Source: Phreatobacter stygius
GTDB taxonomy: Bacteria > Pseudomonadota > Alphaproteobacteria > Rhizobiales > Phreatobacteraceae
Length of the DNA stretch: 64,000 nt
Direction: 5' to 3'
Assembly: GCF_005144885.1 (NCBI RefSeq)
Contig: NZ_CP039690.1
Coordinates: forward strand, 5,159,001 to 5,223,000
Numbering within the stretch: position 1 is the stretch's first letter; every line of letters starts with the position of its first letter. This document shows, one piece after another, positions 1 through 9,209 of this stretch. The translations under genes were made by a program, and so were the position numbers. The notes under the pieces are model-generated. The model saw nothing but the letters and a program-made list of their open reading frames with translations. It was not told where the DNA came from and made no database searches.

Positions 1-1770
1 GGCACGCTCGCCGCGGCCGAACTGCGGTTCGGCAACGGCACCGGCACGCTCAATTTCAACCACACCGACGGCGCCTATGTCTTCGCGCCGAAGGTGTCGG
101 GCCATGGCACCATCGAGCAGCGCGCCGGCACGACGATCCTGACCGGCGACAGCTCCGGCTTTGCCGGCCAGACGACGGTCTCGGGCGGCAAGCTTGTCGT
201 CAACGGCGCGCTCGGCGGAACGCTCAGCCTCGCCTCGGGCGGCGTGCTCGGCGGCTCCGGCACGGTCGGGGGGCTGACGGTCAAGGCCGGCGGCACGGTG
301 GCGCCGGGCAATTCCCTGGGCACGCTGAATGTTTCAGGCCATGTCGGTTTCGCCGCCGGCTCGCGCTACCAGGTCGAGATCAACCCGGCGGGGCAGGGCG
401 ACCGGATCGTGGCTGACGGCACCGCGGTGCTGTCCGGCGGCACCGTTGATGTCGTCAAGGCGCCGGGCACCTATCTGCCGGGCACGCGCTACACCATCCT
501 GACCGCCGCGGGCGGGGTGACCGGTACCTTTGCGAGCTTCGGCCAGGCCGGCCTCTTCATTAGCCTCGGCCTGAGCTACGACACCAACAACGTCTATCTC
601 GACCTCGCCCGCAATCAGGCCTCGTTTGCGTCGGTCGGCGCCACCCGCAACCAGGCCGTGGCGGCAACCGCCGCCGAGGCGTTGGGCCGAGGCCATGTGC
701 TCTATGATGCGCTGGTGCAACTGACGCGCGCGGACGCGGCGCGTGCCGCCTTCGACCAGCTCTCCGGCGAGATCCATGCCTCGGCCAGGACCGCGCTGGT
801 CGAGGACAGCCGGTTCCTGCGCGAGGCGGCGATCAACCGCTTGCGCGCTGCCTTCGGCGCGGCCGGCGCGACCCGTGCGCCGGTCGCCGTCTATGCGGCC
901 GACGGCCCGGTGTCGGCTGCCGCCAGCACCGAGCGTTTCGCCGTCTGGGGCCAGGCCTTTGGCTCCTGGGGACGCTGGAGCGGCGATGGCAATGCCGCCC
1001 GGCTGAACCGCTCGACCGGCGGTTTCCTGATCGGCGCCGACGGCTCCGTTCTCGACATCTGGCGGCTCGGCATCGTCGCCGGCTATAGCCGCACCGACTT
1101 TGCGGTCAGGGAGCGCGGAGCGGCGGGATCGAGCGACAATTACCACGCCGGCCTTTATGGCGGCACGCAGTGGGGGCAGCTCGCGCTGCGTGCGGGCGCG
1201 GCCTATACGTGGCACGACATCGCAACCAGCCGTTCCGTCGCCCTTCCCGGCCTCGTCGACAACCTGAAGGGTGGCTACAAGGCAGGCTCCGCGCAGGTCT
1301 TCGGCGAACTGGGCTATGGCATCACGCTGGCACAGACGCCGATCGGCATCCTTGCCATCGAGCCTTTCGCCAATCTGGCCTATGTGAGCCTGTCGACGGC
1401 CGCCTTCGCGGAGAAGCCGGACGCCGTCGCGCTCGTCAGTTCCGGCGCCGCCAGCGGTCTCACCTTCACCACGCTCGGCCTGCACGGTGCGACCGGCTTC
1501 ATGCTCGGCTCGGTCAGCGCGAGGGCGCGCGGCACGCTCGGCTGGCGTCATGCCTTCGGCGACACCGTGCCGGCGGCGCGCCTGGCCTTTGCCGGCGGCA
1601 CGCCCTTCGGCATCACCGGCGTGCCGATCGCCCGGAACGCTGCGGTCGTCGAGGCGGGCCTGGACTTCAATCTGACGCCGGCCGCCACCCTCGGCTTCAC
1701 CTATGGTGGCCAGTTCGGCTCCGGCCTCATCGACCAGACCGCCAAGGCCAATTTCAACGTCAGGTTCTGA
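1..1770 (+). CDS. Autotransporter, C-terminal part (5' end outside window)
   Basis: The frame is open from base 1, so the N-terminus and any signal peptide lie upstream. About the first 190 visible residues are passenger made of PATR-type beta-helix repeats rich in Gly, Thr and Val, with the typical APGNS-(L/I)-GTL segment near residue 100. A linker follows, and from about residue 310 (RFAVWGQAFG) to the end there is an autotransporter beta-barrel of alternating aromatic and hydrophobic strands finishing in Phe (NVRF), the usual outer-membrane insertion signal. This is a type V secretion protein: the barrel sits in the outer membrane and the passenger is exposed or released. The repeats resemble those of the complete autotransporter at 23491. 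The passenger's function cannot be told from this part. Confidence 0.9.
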   Translation, partial: GTLAAAELRFGNGTGTLNFNHTDGAYVFAPKVSGHGTIEQRAGTTILTGDSSGFAGQTTVSGGKLVVNGALGGTLSLASGGVLGGSGTVGGLTVKAGGTVAPGNSLGTLNVSGHVGFAAGSRYQVEINPAGQGDRIVADGTAVLSGGTVDVVKAPGTYLPGTRYTILTAAGGVTGTFASFGQAGLFISLGLSYDTNNVYLDLARNQASFASVGATRNQAVAATAAEALGRGHVLYDALVQLTRADAARAAFDQLSGEIHASARTALVEDSRFLREAAINRLRAAFGAAGATRAPVAVYAADGPVSAAASTERFAVWGQAFGSWGRWSGDGNAARLNRSTGGFLIGADGSVLDIWRLGIVAGYSRTDFAVRERGAAGSSDNYHAGLYGGTQWGQLALRAGAAYTWHDIATSRSVALPGLVDNLKGGYKAGSAQVFGELGYGITLAQTPIGILAIEPFANLAYVSLSTAAFAEKPDAVALVSSGAASGLTFTTLGLHGATGFMLGSVSARARGTLGWRHAFGDTVPAARLAFAGGTPFGITGVPIARNAAVVEAGLDFNLTPAATLGFTYGGQFGSGLIDQTAKANFNVRF

Positions 1771-1777
1771 CCCGCAC

Positions 1778-1807
1778 GGCGCCCCGGCAGGACGATGCCG
1801 GGGCGCC
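1778..1807 (+). terminator. Strong GC hairpin after the autotransporter
   Basis: Perfect 12-bp inverted repeat with arms GGCGCCCCGGCA and TGCCGGGGCGCC around a 6-nt loop, 8 nt after the autotransporter stop. There is no clear T tract, so the terminator role is inferred from position and stem strength. Confidence 0.6.
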
Positions 1808-1846
1808 ATGGTCGCTCCGATCGAAGCCCGTCATCGTTTCAGTGCG

Positions 1847-1877
1847 AGGCCGCCATGAAGGCCGCCATGAAGGCCGC
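1847..1877. repeat. 12-bp tandem repeat, about 2.6 copies
   Basis: The unit AGGCCGCCATGA is repeated head to tail at 1847, 1859 and 1871 (partial), in the spacer between the autotransporter and the convergent GST gene. It looks like simple slippage; no function is apparent. Confidence 0.6.
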
Positions 1878-1892
1878 ATTGGATCAGCCTGG

Positions 1893-2549
1893 TCAGCCGG
1901 GCAGGCCCGGATCGGTGTCGCTCAGGCCTGGCCGGTTCCGCATGAAGGCCCACCAGGCCGAGAGCCTCGGATAGTTCCGCATCAGCGAATGGCCTTCAGG
2001 GGCTGCGGTGAAATAGGCGACCATCGGCGCCAGATGCAGATCGGCGAGCGACACGGCGCCACCGGCCAGCGGGCCGCCGCCGTCAGCCCTCCTTTCGCGC
2101 GCGGCCAAATCTTCGAGCGCGGTCAAAAAACGCGACGCGCCATCGATGCCCGTGCGGATCAGGTCTTCGTCGGTGCTTCGTCCGAGGCGGGGACCGAACA
2201 CGCGTTGCGCGAACACCTGGCGGACCAGGGGAATATAGCCGTAGGAATCGATCATCGAGATGATCTGCGCCATGCGCGCCCGCTCGCGCGCGGCGAGCGG
2301 CTGCAAGGCCGGCCCGGCAAAGGCGTCGTCGATATAGCGGGTAATCGCCCCGGTCTCGTAGAGCACGAAGCCATCATCGACGAGGGTCGGCACCCGGCGG
2401 AACGGATGGAGCTTCAGGTAGCTCTCGGGCATGTCCTGGGCGAAGGGGTTCACCTCCACGCGGTCATAAGCCACTCCCTTCTCGGCCAGCACCATCCGGG
2501 CGATCCTGAGATAGACGCTGTAGTGGTAGCCGTGCAGCGTGACCGCCAT
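1893..2549 (-). CDS. Glutathione S-transferase family protein
   Basis: 218 residues, the usual GST length. The N-terminal half is a thioredoxin-like domain: YHYSVYLR in the first strand and helix, the cis-proline in RRVPTL (residues 51-56), and the GSH-binding ETGAI motif (65-69). The rest is the all-helical C-terminal domain. The family conjugates glutathione to electrophiles or isomerises substrates; the substrate here is unknown. I chose the start at 2549 because GGCAGGAG lies about 7 nt upstream, while in-frame starts further 5' lack a good ribosome site. It lies 72 nt downstream of the dehydratase gene on the same strand, so it may be the last gene of the ABC-transporter operon. Confidence 0.85.
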   Translation of the reverse strand: MAVTLHGYHYSVYLRIARMVLAEKGVAYDRVEVNPFAQDMPESYLKLHPFRRVPTLVDDGFVLYETGAITRYIDDAFAGPALQPLAARERARMAQIISMIDSYGYIPLVRQVFAQRVFGPRLGRSTDEDLIRTGIDGASRFLTALEDLAARERRADGGGPLAGGAVSLADLHLAPMVAYFTAAPEGHSLMRNYPRLSAWWAFMRNRPGLSDTDPGLPG

Positions 2550-2621
2550 GGCATCGCTCCTGCCGCATGTGGCATCGGGAGTGTCAGTCATCACGCAAGC
2601 GCCGCCGGCTCGCAAGCTGCG

Positions 2622-3626
2622 TCACGCCGCGGCGCCACCGATCGGCTGTCGCGCCAGCGCCCGCATGAAGACCGCCGTATCGACATTGCCGCCGGACGCG
2701 ACGACGACGACGGTTCGACCCCGCAACGCCCCGGGCCGCGCCAGCAAGGCCGCGAGGCCGACGGCGCCACCCGGTTCGAGCACGATCCTGAGCTCTTGAT
2801 AGGCGAAGCGCATGGCATCGAGCACCTCGTCGTCATCGGCGACCTCAACCCTGGCCAACCGATCTTTGTTGACGGCAAAGGGCAGGGCGGCGGGCGTCGG
2901 GGCGAGCAGGGCGTCGCAGATCGAGCCGTCGACCGTTGCATTGCATTCCCGCTTGCCCGAAGCGAGCGATCGCCTGGTATCGTCAAAGCCAGCCGGTTCG
3001 GCTGCCCAGACCTCGGTCTGGAACCCCAGGGCTTCGACGGCAAGACAGGTGCCGGCGGCGAGCCCGCCACCGCCACAGGGCACCATGGCGACATCGACCG
3101 CGATGCCGGCCAAGGCGAGATCCTGCAGCGCCTCGGCCATGGCGGTGCCCTGGCCGGCGATAACGAAGGGATTGTCGCCTGGAGCAACCACGGCGACCGC
3201 GCTGCGCTCGGCGATGCTTGCCGCGATATCCTCTCGCCGTTGCCTGTGCCGGTCGTAGAGCACGATATCGGCGCCGTGGGCCCTGGCCCGCGCAATCTTC
3301 ACCGACGGCGCATCGAAGGGCATGACGATGGTGCAGGCAAGGCCGAGCATGCGGCTGACCCCCGCGACCGCCAGCCCGTGATTGCCGGTCGAATAGGCGA
3401 CGACGCCACCTGGAAATGCCGCGCGGTCGAGGCGCGACAGGCAGTTATAGGCTCCGCGGAATTTGAAGGCGCCGGAGCGCTGCAGATTTTCGCATTTGAT
3501 GAAGACCTTGCCGCCGCTCAGCGCATCGAGTTCGTCCGAGCGCAGCAGGGGCGTGCGGATCGCCACGCCGGCGAGCTGGGCCAGCGCGTCGGCGACATCG
3601 GCCACGACCGGTGGTCGCAAGGTCAT
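2622..3626 (-). CDS. PLP-dependent threonine/serine dehydratase-like protein
   Basis: 334 residues, fold-type II PLP enzyme of the threonine dehydratase/serine racemase family. The Schiff-base lysine is in SGAFKFRGAYN (Lys55), the substrate loop is STGNHG (79-84) and the phosphate-binding loop is GGGGLAAG (185-192). There is no C-terminal ACT regulatory domain, so this is a catabolic-type enzyme. Family members remove ammonia from Thr, Ser or 3-hydroxyaspartate or racemise Ser. It starts 10 nt after the ABC ATPase gene with GAGG upstream of ATG, so it is almost certainly cotranscribed with the importer. The substrate is therefore probably the imported, possibly hydroxylated, amino acid (inference). 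Confidence 0.85.
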   Translation of the reverse strand: MTLRPPVVADVADALAQLAGVAIRTPLLRSDELDALSGGKVFIKCENLQRSGAFKFRGAYNCLSRLDRAAFPGGVVAYSTGNHGLAVAGVSRMLGLACTIVMPFDAPSVKIARARAHGADIVLYDRHRQRREDIAASIAERSAVAVVAPGDNPFVIAGQGTAMAEALQDLALAGIAVDVAMVPCGGGGLAAGTCLAVEALGFQTEVWAAEPAGFDDTRRSLASGKRECNATVDGSICDALLAPTPAALPFAVNKDRLARVEVADDDEVLDAMRFAYQELRIVLEPGGAVGLAALLARPGALRGRTVVVVASGGNVDTAVFMRALARQPIGGAAA

Positions 3627-3636
3627 GGTGCCAGCC

Positions 3637-4449
3637 TCAATGCGACAGGATGCGGGACAGGAAAAGGCGGGCGCGCTCGGACTTTGGGGCGGCGAAAAAC
3701 GCTTCGGTTGGAGCCACTTCGACGATCACACCCTGGTCCATGAAGACGACGCGATCGGCGGCACGGCGGGCGAAGCCCATTTCGTGGGTGACCACGGCCA
3801 TGGTCATGCCGTCCTGGGCCAGTTCCTGCATGACGCCGAGCACTTCGCCGATCATTTCCGGATCGAGAGCCGATGTTGGTTCGTCGAACAGCATGGCGAC
3901 CGGATCCATCGCGAGCGCGCGGGCAATGGCGATGCGCTGCTGCTGGCCGCCGGAAAGCTCGGCCGGGTAAGCTTTGGCCTTGTCGGGCAGTCCGACGCGG
4001 GCGAGCAGCGCCTCGGCCTTGGCTTCGGCCTGGTCGCGCGGGCGCTTCAGCACGCGCAGTGGCGCGAGGCAGATGTTCTCCATGACCGTGAGATGCGGGT
4101 AGAGCTCGAAATGCTGGAACACCATGCCGATGCGGGCGCGCAAGCCGGTCAAATCGGCGCGCCGCGCGCCGATATCCATGCCGTCGACTATCAGTGAGCC
4201 GCGACCGAAGGGTTCGAGGCCGTTGATGCATTTGATCAAGGTGCTCTTGCCGGATCCGGACGGGCCGCAGATGACGACGACCTCGCCGCGTTCGACGGTG
4301 AGATCGCAACCTCTGAGAATCTCGATCGCCCCATAGCTCTTGCAGAGGCCGGTCATGACGATCATCGGGTCGCGCGTGCCTTGAAGCGACCAGCCGGCGG
4401 CTTCAAGCGGCGCCGACGCCGAGCTCGGGCCTGTTTGCAGGTGGTTCAT
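3637..4449 (-). CDS. Polar amino-acid ABC transporter, ATP-binding protein
   Basis: 270 residues. Walker [10 protein letters not shown] (62-70), signature LSGGQQQ (165-171), and Walker B with D-loop FDEPTSALD (188-196) are intact. It is closest in character to GlnQ/HisP-type ATPases. The start at 4449 overlaps the permease stop by 4 nt (ATGA) and has GGGAGGACGG in front. It carries about 28 extra N-terminal residues compared with typical 245-residue homologues, so initiation at Met29 or Met32 is possible. It powers the importer encoded by the next three genes upstream. Confidence 0.9.
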   Translation of the reverse strand: MNHLQTGPSSASAPLEAAGWSLQGTRDPMIVMTGLCKSYGAIEILRGCDLTVERGEVVVICGPSGSGKSTLIKCINGLEPFGRGSLIVDGMDIGARRADLTGLRARIGMVFQHFELYPHLTVMENICLAPLRVLKRPRDQAEAKAEALLARVGLPDKAKAYPAELSGGQQQRIAIARALAMDPVAMLFDEPTSALDPEMIGEVLGVMQELAQDGMTMAVVTHEMGFARRAADRVVFMDQGVIVEVAPTEAFFAAPKSERARLFLSRILSH

Positions 4450-5111
4450 TCCGTCCTCCCTTGCCGCAGCCTGCCGGCCCAGAACGCCCCCGTGGCACAG
4501 ATCAGGAAGTAGATGACCGCCACGAAGACGTAGATTTCGATCAGCCGGTTGTCCCGGTTTGCAACGATGCTCGCCGAGGTCATGAGGTCCCTGAGCGATA
4601 TGACGTAGACGAGCGAGGTATCCTGGAACAGCACGACCGCCTGGGTGATCATCAAGGGCAGCATGGTCCTGAAGGCCTGCGGCAGGATCACGAAGCGCAG
4701 CGTCTGGGCATAGCCGAGCCCGGAGGCCAAGGCGGCATGCCACTGGCCGCGGCGGATGCCCTGGATGCCGGCCCGGATGATCTCGGAATAATAGGCCGCT
4801 TCGAACAGCACGAAGGCGATGAGGGCGGCGTGCAGCGCGCCGACCGCCTGACCCAGCAGGAGCGGCACGAGGAAATAGAACCAGAAGAGAACCAGGACGA
4901 GAGGGATAGCCCGGAAGCCGTTGACATAGGCCGCGGCAAGGGCCGCCAGCATGGGCCGCCCCGACAAGCGGACGATGGCGAGACCGAGGCCGAGAACGAT
5001 GCCGCCGATCATGGCGACGCCGGTCAGGATCAGGCTGAGCGCAAGCCCCTCGAGCAGGAAGGGCAGGGCTCTCGCGATGACGGCGAGGTCGAAGGAAGCT
5101 TCCGCCATCAT
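4446..5111 (-). CDS. Polar amino-acid ABC transporter permease (second)
   Basis: 221 residues, about five hydrophobic segments. It has the His/Glu/Gln/Arg/opine-family permease architecture, with the EAA-type cytoplasmic loop [19 protein letters not shown] followed by LPQAFR that docks the ATPase. The start overlaps the previous permease stop by 4 nt (ATGA), with AAGG next to two consecutive ATGs at 5111 and 5108. Together with the 5108-5824 product it would form the heterodimeric channel. Confidence 0.88.
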   Translation of the reverse strand: MMAEASFDLAVIARALPFLLEGLALSLILTGVAMIGGIVLGLGLAIVRLSGRPMLAALAAAYVNGFRAIPLVLVLFWFYFLVPLLLGQAVGALHAALIAFVLFEAAYYSEIIRAGIQGIRRGQWHAALASGLGYAQTLRFVILPQAFRTMLPLMITQAVVLFQDTSLVYVISLRDLMTSASIVANRDNRLIEIYVFVAVIYFLICATGAFWAGRLRQGRTE

Positions 5112-5824
5112 CCTTGTCCCATGCCGCCGGGCAGAGCCGTGCGCCGCTCGATGCCGCGCATGACGCCGGTCACCGCGAGCGCGATGACGAGATAGACGAC
5201 GGTGGCGGCGGTGAAAGCCTCGAAGCCCTGGAAGGTGTAGCTCTCGATCTGGCGGCTTTGCGCGGTCAGTTCGAACACGCCGATCGTCAGGGCGAGCGCC
5301 GAGTTCTTGAACACCGTCAGGAAGTCCGAGGTCATCGGCGGCAACACCAGCCGGAAGGCCTGCGGCAGCAGCACGAAGCGATAGGCCGCGCAAAGGCTCA
5401 TTCCGCCCGCCAGGGCGGCCATTGTCTGGCCACGCGGCACGGCGGCTATTCCCGAGCCGACCTGCACTGCGACGCGCGCCGACGTGAACAGCCCGAGCGC
5501 GACGATGGCGGTCCAGAATTCCGGATAGGGCAATTCGCGTTTCAGCCAGAAGCCCCAACGAGCGGGCAACAGCTCTGGCACGACGAAGAACCAGAGGAAT
5601 AGCTGGAGCAGCAGCGGCACGTTGCGGAACAGCCCGACATAGAGCCTGGCCGCGGCGCGCGCGGCCAGGCCAGGCAATGTCCCGGCCAAGCCGACAAGCG
5701 TGCCGGCCAGGAGCGCGAACAGCCAGGCGGCAAGCGAGATGACCAGCGTCAGCCCCAGCCCGGAGGCGAGCCATCCAAGATAAGGCGGCTCGATCAGGAT
5801 CGACCAGTTCCAGGCATAGTTCAT
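5108..5824 (-). CDS. Polar amino-acid ABC transporter permease (first)
   Basis: 238 residues, GltJ/GlnP-like. It has several membrane segments, an EAA-type loop with the sequence [19 protein letters not shown] and the conserved LPQAFR. It lies 28 nt downstream of the solute-binding protein gene and overlaps the second permease by 4 nt, so translational coupling is likely. Confidence 0.88.
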   Translation of the reverse strand: MNYAWNWSILIEPPYLGWLASGLGLTLVISLAAWLFALLAGTLVGLAGTLPGLAARAAARLYVGLFRNVPLLLQLFLWFFVVPELLPARWGFWLKRELPYPEFWTAIVALGLFTSARVAVQVGSGIAAVPRGQTMAALAGGMSLCAAYRFVLLPQAFRLVLPPMTSDFLTVFKNSALALTIGVFELTAQSRQIESYTFQGFEAFTAATVVYLVIALAVTGVMRGIERRTALPGGMGQG

Positions 5825-5852
5825 GGCTGTGGCTCCTCCGAAGCTTGGCCTC

Positions 5853-6716
5853 TCACTCAGGAATGGCCTGGAGCTTGAAGGCGGCGGCGAGGTCGGGCGA
5901 AAGCGGCACGGACAGCCGTGTAAACCAGGTGTCGTAGAGCGCCTGCAGTTCGCCCGAGCGCGTCATCCGGGCAATGGTTGCGTTCACCAGGGTGAGGAAG
6001 ACCGTGCTGTTCTTCTGGATCATCATGCCATAGGGGTCGAAGGACAGCGGCCGGCCGACCACCGCGTAGTCGGCAGGATTGGCGGTCGCGGCGCGCAGGC
6101 CGAACAGCAGGATGTCGTCGGTCGAAAAGGCGTCCGCGCGGCCGGTCGACAACGCCAGGAAGCCCTCGGAATTATCCCGGACCGGAACAATCCTGACATT
6201 CAGCTTGGCGGCCTCGATCAGCGCCTTGATCAGCCGCTCGGGCGTGGTGTTGATCGGCAGCGCGACGGCCTTGCCGTCGAGGTCCTCGACCTCGCGGATG
6301 CCGGATCCGGCCTTCACCAGCAGGCGCGTGGTCGAGATGAACGGGGTGGCGCTGAAGTCGACCTGCGATTGCCGCGCGATGGTGTTGACCGTCGATCCGC
6401 ATTCGATGTCGACGGTGCCGTTGGCGACCAGCGGGATGCGGTTCTGCGGATTGACCGCAACGAAATTCACCGTGAGGTTCGGCCGGTCGAGCTTCAGCTT
6501 CACCGCCTCAACGACCTTCATGCAGATGGCGATCGAATATCCGACCGGCCGGCGGGCGTCATCGAGATAGGAGAACGGGATGGACGCCTCGCGGTAGCCG
6601 ATCGTGATGGTGTTCTTCTGCCTGATGCGGTCGAGCACCGCATCGCTGGATTGGGCCTGGGCCGCGCCGCTGATCAGACATGCCGCGCCGGCGATCGTCA
6701 GAAAGAGCTTGTGCAT
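5853..6716 (-). CDS. Amino-acid ABC transporter, periplasmic substrate-binding protein
   Basis: 287 residues, SBP_bac_3 (cluster F) type. A Sec signal peptide covers residues 1 to about 21 (MHKLFLTIAG onward, ending AQA). The mature part has the family pattern ITIGYREASIPFSYLD near the N-terminus and a two-lobe fold. The start at 6716 has AAAGGTGG upstream. Members bind glutamate, aspartate, glutamine and similar polar amino acids; the ligand is not predictable here. The gene order HAD, SBP, permease, permease, ATPase, dehydratase points to one transcript. Confidence 0.88.
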   Translation of the reverse strand: MHKLFLTIAGAACLISGAAQAQSSDAVLDRIRQKNTITIGYREASIPFSYLDDARRPVGYSIAICMKVVEAVKLKLDRPNLTVNFVAVNPQNRIPLVANGTVDIECGSTVNTIARQSQVDFSATPFISTTRLLVKAGSGIREVEDLDGKAVALPINTTPERLIKALIEAAKLNVRIVPVRDNSEGFLALSTGRADAFSTDDILLFGLRAATANPADYAVVGRPLSFDPYGMMIQKNSTVFLTLVNATIARMTRSGELQALYDTWFTRLSVPLSPDLAAAFKLQAIPE

Positions 6717-6745
6717 GATCCACCTTTGGAAGGGTTGCTGGTCGT

Positions 6746-7474
6746 TCAGGTGATGTCGGCCGGCGCGCCGGTCAGCGCGGCGACGAGTTCTACGAGGCTG
6801 GACACGGTCAGGTCGGGCTTGGCTTCGGCCGCGCCCTCGCCGGACAAGCCGAGCAGCCGGCCCGGCCGGTTGATCCAGGCGCAGGGGAGACCGAGCCTGT
6901 TGGCGGGCGTGACATCGGCGCGCAGGCTCTGGCCGATATGCAGGATGCGCTGGCGCGGAATGCCGAGCGCCGCGAAATCGGCGATGCCGGTATGGAAATG
7001 CGGCCAGTCCGGTTTGTAAGCCCCGACCCGTTCGGCCGTGACGACGACATCGAAGCTGAAGCCGAGCTTGATGCAGGAACTGGCGAGCGAGGCATTGTCG
7101 ATATTGCTGAGCGCACCGACCTTGGCCTTGGCCTGCAAGGCTTTCAGCCCGACCTGGCTGTCGGCATAGGCCGGCCAGGCATGTGGGGTCGCGGCGAAGC
7201 GCTCCCGTTCCTCGACGTCGATGGCAATGGAGAATTCGCGTGACACTCGCTCGAAACAACGGCGCAGGATGTCCGGATAGAGATGGGCCGGGCGCTCCTT
7301 CTGGATGTCGGCGCGCGCCCGATCGAAAGCCATCAACAGGTCCTTGCCCGGCGCCGAAACACCATGACGGCCGGCCCATGCGCCGAGAAAGGCGATGATC
7401 GACGGCTCCCAGTCGATCAGGGTTCCGTAGACGTCGAACGTGACGGCATCGAAGTCGGAAAGTCGCAATCTCAT
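6746..7474 (-). CDS. HAD-superfamily hydrolase, haloacid dehalogenase type II-like
   Basis: 242 residues. The nucleophile motif FDVYGTLIDW has Asp14, with the Tyr-Gly-Thr spacing of 2-haloacid dehalogenases. SNID forms motif II, and AYKPD supplies the conserved Lys of motif III. Family members hydrolyse C-halogen or phosphate bonds. Its place as first gene of an amino-acid importer operon makes phosphatase or dehalogenase activity on a pathway intermediate plausible, but unproven. GAGGATGCC precedes the ATG. It diverges from the aldolase gene at 7556 across a perfect dyad. Confidence 0.83.
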   Translation of the reverse strand: MRLRLSDFDAVTFDVYGTLIDWEPSIIAFLGAWAGRHGVSAPGKDLLMAFDRARADIQKERPAHLYPDILRRCFERVSREFSIAIDVEERERFAATPHAWPAYADSQVGLKALQAKAKVGALSNIDNASLASSCIKLGFSFDVVVTAERVGAYKPDWPHFHTGIADFAALGIPRQRILHIGQSLRADVTPANRLGLPCAWINRPGRLLGLSGEGAAEAKPDLTVSSLVELVAALTGAPADIT

Positions 7475-7510
7475 GGCATCCTCGGGCTGTCTGCGGTTGT
7501 TAAATTAGCG

Positions 7511-7529
7511 ATAATCGCTTATCGATTAT
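7511..7529. promoter_or_regulatory. Candidate operator between divergent HAD and aldolase genes
   Basis: Perfect inverted repeat with arms ATAATCG and CGATTAT around CTTAT, in the 81-nt spacer between the two start codons. A GntR-FCD regulator is encoded right after the aldolase, so this is a reasonable binding site for it. Confidence 0.55.
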
Positions 7530-7555
7530 TCGTCAACACCACGAGGAGACCTTCG

Positions 7556-8485
7556 ATGACCAAGCCTGCGGGCATCATCGCCGCCACAGCCACGCTGTTT
7601 TCGGACGCCGAAGGCGCCGTCGATCTCGGCGGCCTCGTCAGCCATTGCCGGCGGCTCCTGGCCCTTGGATGCGATGGCGTGAACCTCCTGGGGACGACCG
7701 GCGAGGCGACCTCTCTGCCGGTGGCCCGGCGCGTCGAGGTCATGAGGGCCGTGGCGGCGTCAGGCTTGCCGCTCGACCGCTTCATGGTCGGGACCGGCGC
7801 AGCCTCTCTCGCCGACGCCGCAGCCCTGACGGGGGAGGCCGTCGATCTCGGTTTTCAGGGGGCGCTCGTCCTGCCGCCGTTCTACTACAAGGGCATCGAT
7901 GACGCGGGGCTGAGCGCCTTTTTCGAAGACCTGATCGCGCGGACCGATCGGACGAGGCTGCGGCTCTACCTCTACAATTTCCCGCAGAACACGGGCATCC
8001 GGTTCTCGACCGAATGGATCCGTCGCCTGCGCGATCGCCACCCCGACGTGCTCGTCGGCTTGAAGGATTCGTCCGGTGACATCGCGGCTGCGAAAGCCTT
8101 GGCCCGCGACCTGCCAGGCTTTGCGGTTTTCCCCAGCACGGAGACGGCGGTCGCCGACATCGGATCGGGGGCCGGGGCCTTTGCCGGCGTGATCTCGGCC
8201 TCGCTCAACGTGACGGCGCCCTGCCTCGGGGATTGGCGGGATGCAGGGGACCTCGCGGCGCGGATCGACAAGGCTGGGGCAATCAGAGCGGCACTTTCAG
8301 AAGTGCCGCTGGTGGCGGCCGTGAAATGGGCGCTAGCCGATCTCACGGGCGAGCCGGGCTGGCGCTCGCTGTGTCCGCCGCTCGTGCCGCTGAATGCCGG
8401 CCAGGAGGCGCGTCTGATCGCGGCGCTCGCGAAAACCGACTATCATTCGCTCCGTGATTCATTCACGGCCCGGCGTCCGAATTGA
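7556..8485 (+). CDS. Dihydrodipicolinate synthase (DapA) family aldolase/lyase
   Basis: 309-residue TIM-barrel class I aldolase. The GTTGE pyruvate-binding motif is at 46-50, the catalytic Tyr is in YLYNFP (Tyr140), and the Schiff-base Lys is in VGLKDSSGD (Lys170). The context (importer, dehydratase, GntR regulator) argues for a catabolic member, such as a 2-oxo-acid or hydroxy-oxoglutarate aldolase or a deoxy-sugar-acid lyase, rather than lysine biosynthesis. GAGGAG lies 7-8 nt before the ATG. The GntR gene follows with almost no gap. Confidence 0.87.
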   Translation: MTKPAGIIAATATLFSDAEGAVDLGGLVSHCRRLLALGCDGVNLLGTTGEATSLPVARRVEVMRAVAASGLPLDRFMVGTGAASLADAAALTGEAVDLGFQGALVLPPFYYKGIDDAGLSAFFEDLIARTDRTRLRLYLYNFPQNTGIRFSTEWIRRLRDRHPDVLVGLKDSSGDIAAAKALARDLPGFAVFPSTETAVADIGSGAGAFAGVISASLNVTAPCLGDWRDAGDLAARIDKAGAIRAALSEVPLVAAVKWALADLTGEPGWRSLCPPLVPLNAGQEARLIAALAKTDYHSLRDSFTARRPN

Positions 8486-8519
8486 GTTCGGACTCGTGGC
8501 TCATTTGTCGAGGATGGGG

Positions 8520-9209
8520 ATGACGCCGCGCCAATCGTCGCTTGCAGCTCTTCCTGATGAGCCGGGGGAGGCCCGTTCGGCCTCCGTCGTGGTCACCGAC
8601 GCGCTCCGCGAAGCCATTATCCGCGGCACATTGCGCGGCGGCGAGCGGGTTCGGCAGGACGCCGTCGCCAGCCGCTTTGGCGTCAGCCAGATGATCGTGC
8701 GGGAAGCCTTCAAGCAGCTCGTCGGCGAAGGTTTCCTCAAGGCCGAACCGCGGCGGGGCGTCAGCGTCGCGGTTCTGACTGCGGACGAAGCCTGGGAAAT
8801 GACCCAGCTTCGCAGCTTGCTCGAAGCGCAAGCGCTCGAATGGGCCATCCCGCGGATGACCAAGGCGGATCTGGAGGCGGCGGCGCGCACGCTTGCCGAG
8901 CTCGACAAGGCAAGGTCGACCGACCGGATCATCGCGCTCAATGCGCGCTTCCACGAGTCTCTTTATGCGCCGGCGGGCAGGCAACGGACGCTCGCGATCA
9001 TCGCCAACCTCCGGCTCAACTTCGAGCGCTATTTGCGCTTCACCTGGGAGGAGACGCGGCACCTCGACCAGTCGCAGCAGGAGCACAAGGATCTCCTGGC
9101 CTTGTGCCTCGCCGGCGATACGGAAGGCGCCTGCGGCCTATTGAAGCGGCACATCCTGGCCACCGGCATGGTGCTGGTCGATCACCTGAAGGCTGGGGCC
9201 ACCGAATAG
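8520..9209 (+). CDS. GntR-family transcriptional regulator (FCD domain)
   Basis: 229 residues. A winged helix at about 20-90 includes the DAVASRFGVSQMIVREAF recognition region, and an all-helical FCD ligand-binding domain follows at about 100-220, with acidic and His residues typical of metal-dependent acid sensing. I chose ATG 8520 because GAGG at 8510-8513 is well spaced from it; ATG 8514 is the alternative. It probably controls the neighbouring aldolase and importer through the dyad at 7511-7529. Confidence 0.87.
   Translation: MTPRQSSLAALPDEPGEARSASVVVTDALREAIIRGTLRGGERVRQDAVASRFGVSQMIVREAFKQLVGEGFLKAEPRRGVSVAVLTADEAWEMTQLRSLLEAQALEWAIPRMTKADLEAAARTLAELDKARSTDRIIALNARFHESLYAPAGRQRTLAIIANLRLNFERYLRFTWEETRHLDQSQQEHKDLLALCLAGDTEGACGLLKRHILATGMVLVDHLKAGATE

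Noticed and set aside
1855-1890. Short plus-strand peptide frame from the 12-bp tandem repeat (MKAAMKAA...)
   Set aside because: No proper ribosome site; it runs antisense into the GST gene and ends without any recognisable domain.
1170-3743. Very long plus-strand open frame (857 codons) across several minus-strand genes
   Set aside because: It is antisense to the GST and dehydratase genes, rich in Arg/Gly/His with no family motifs, and has no ribosome site. Such frames arise from high GC3 on the other strand. The same holds for long frames at 16509-18941, 33135-35414, 53463-55181 and 55001-57652.
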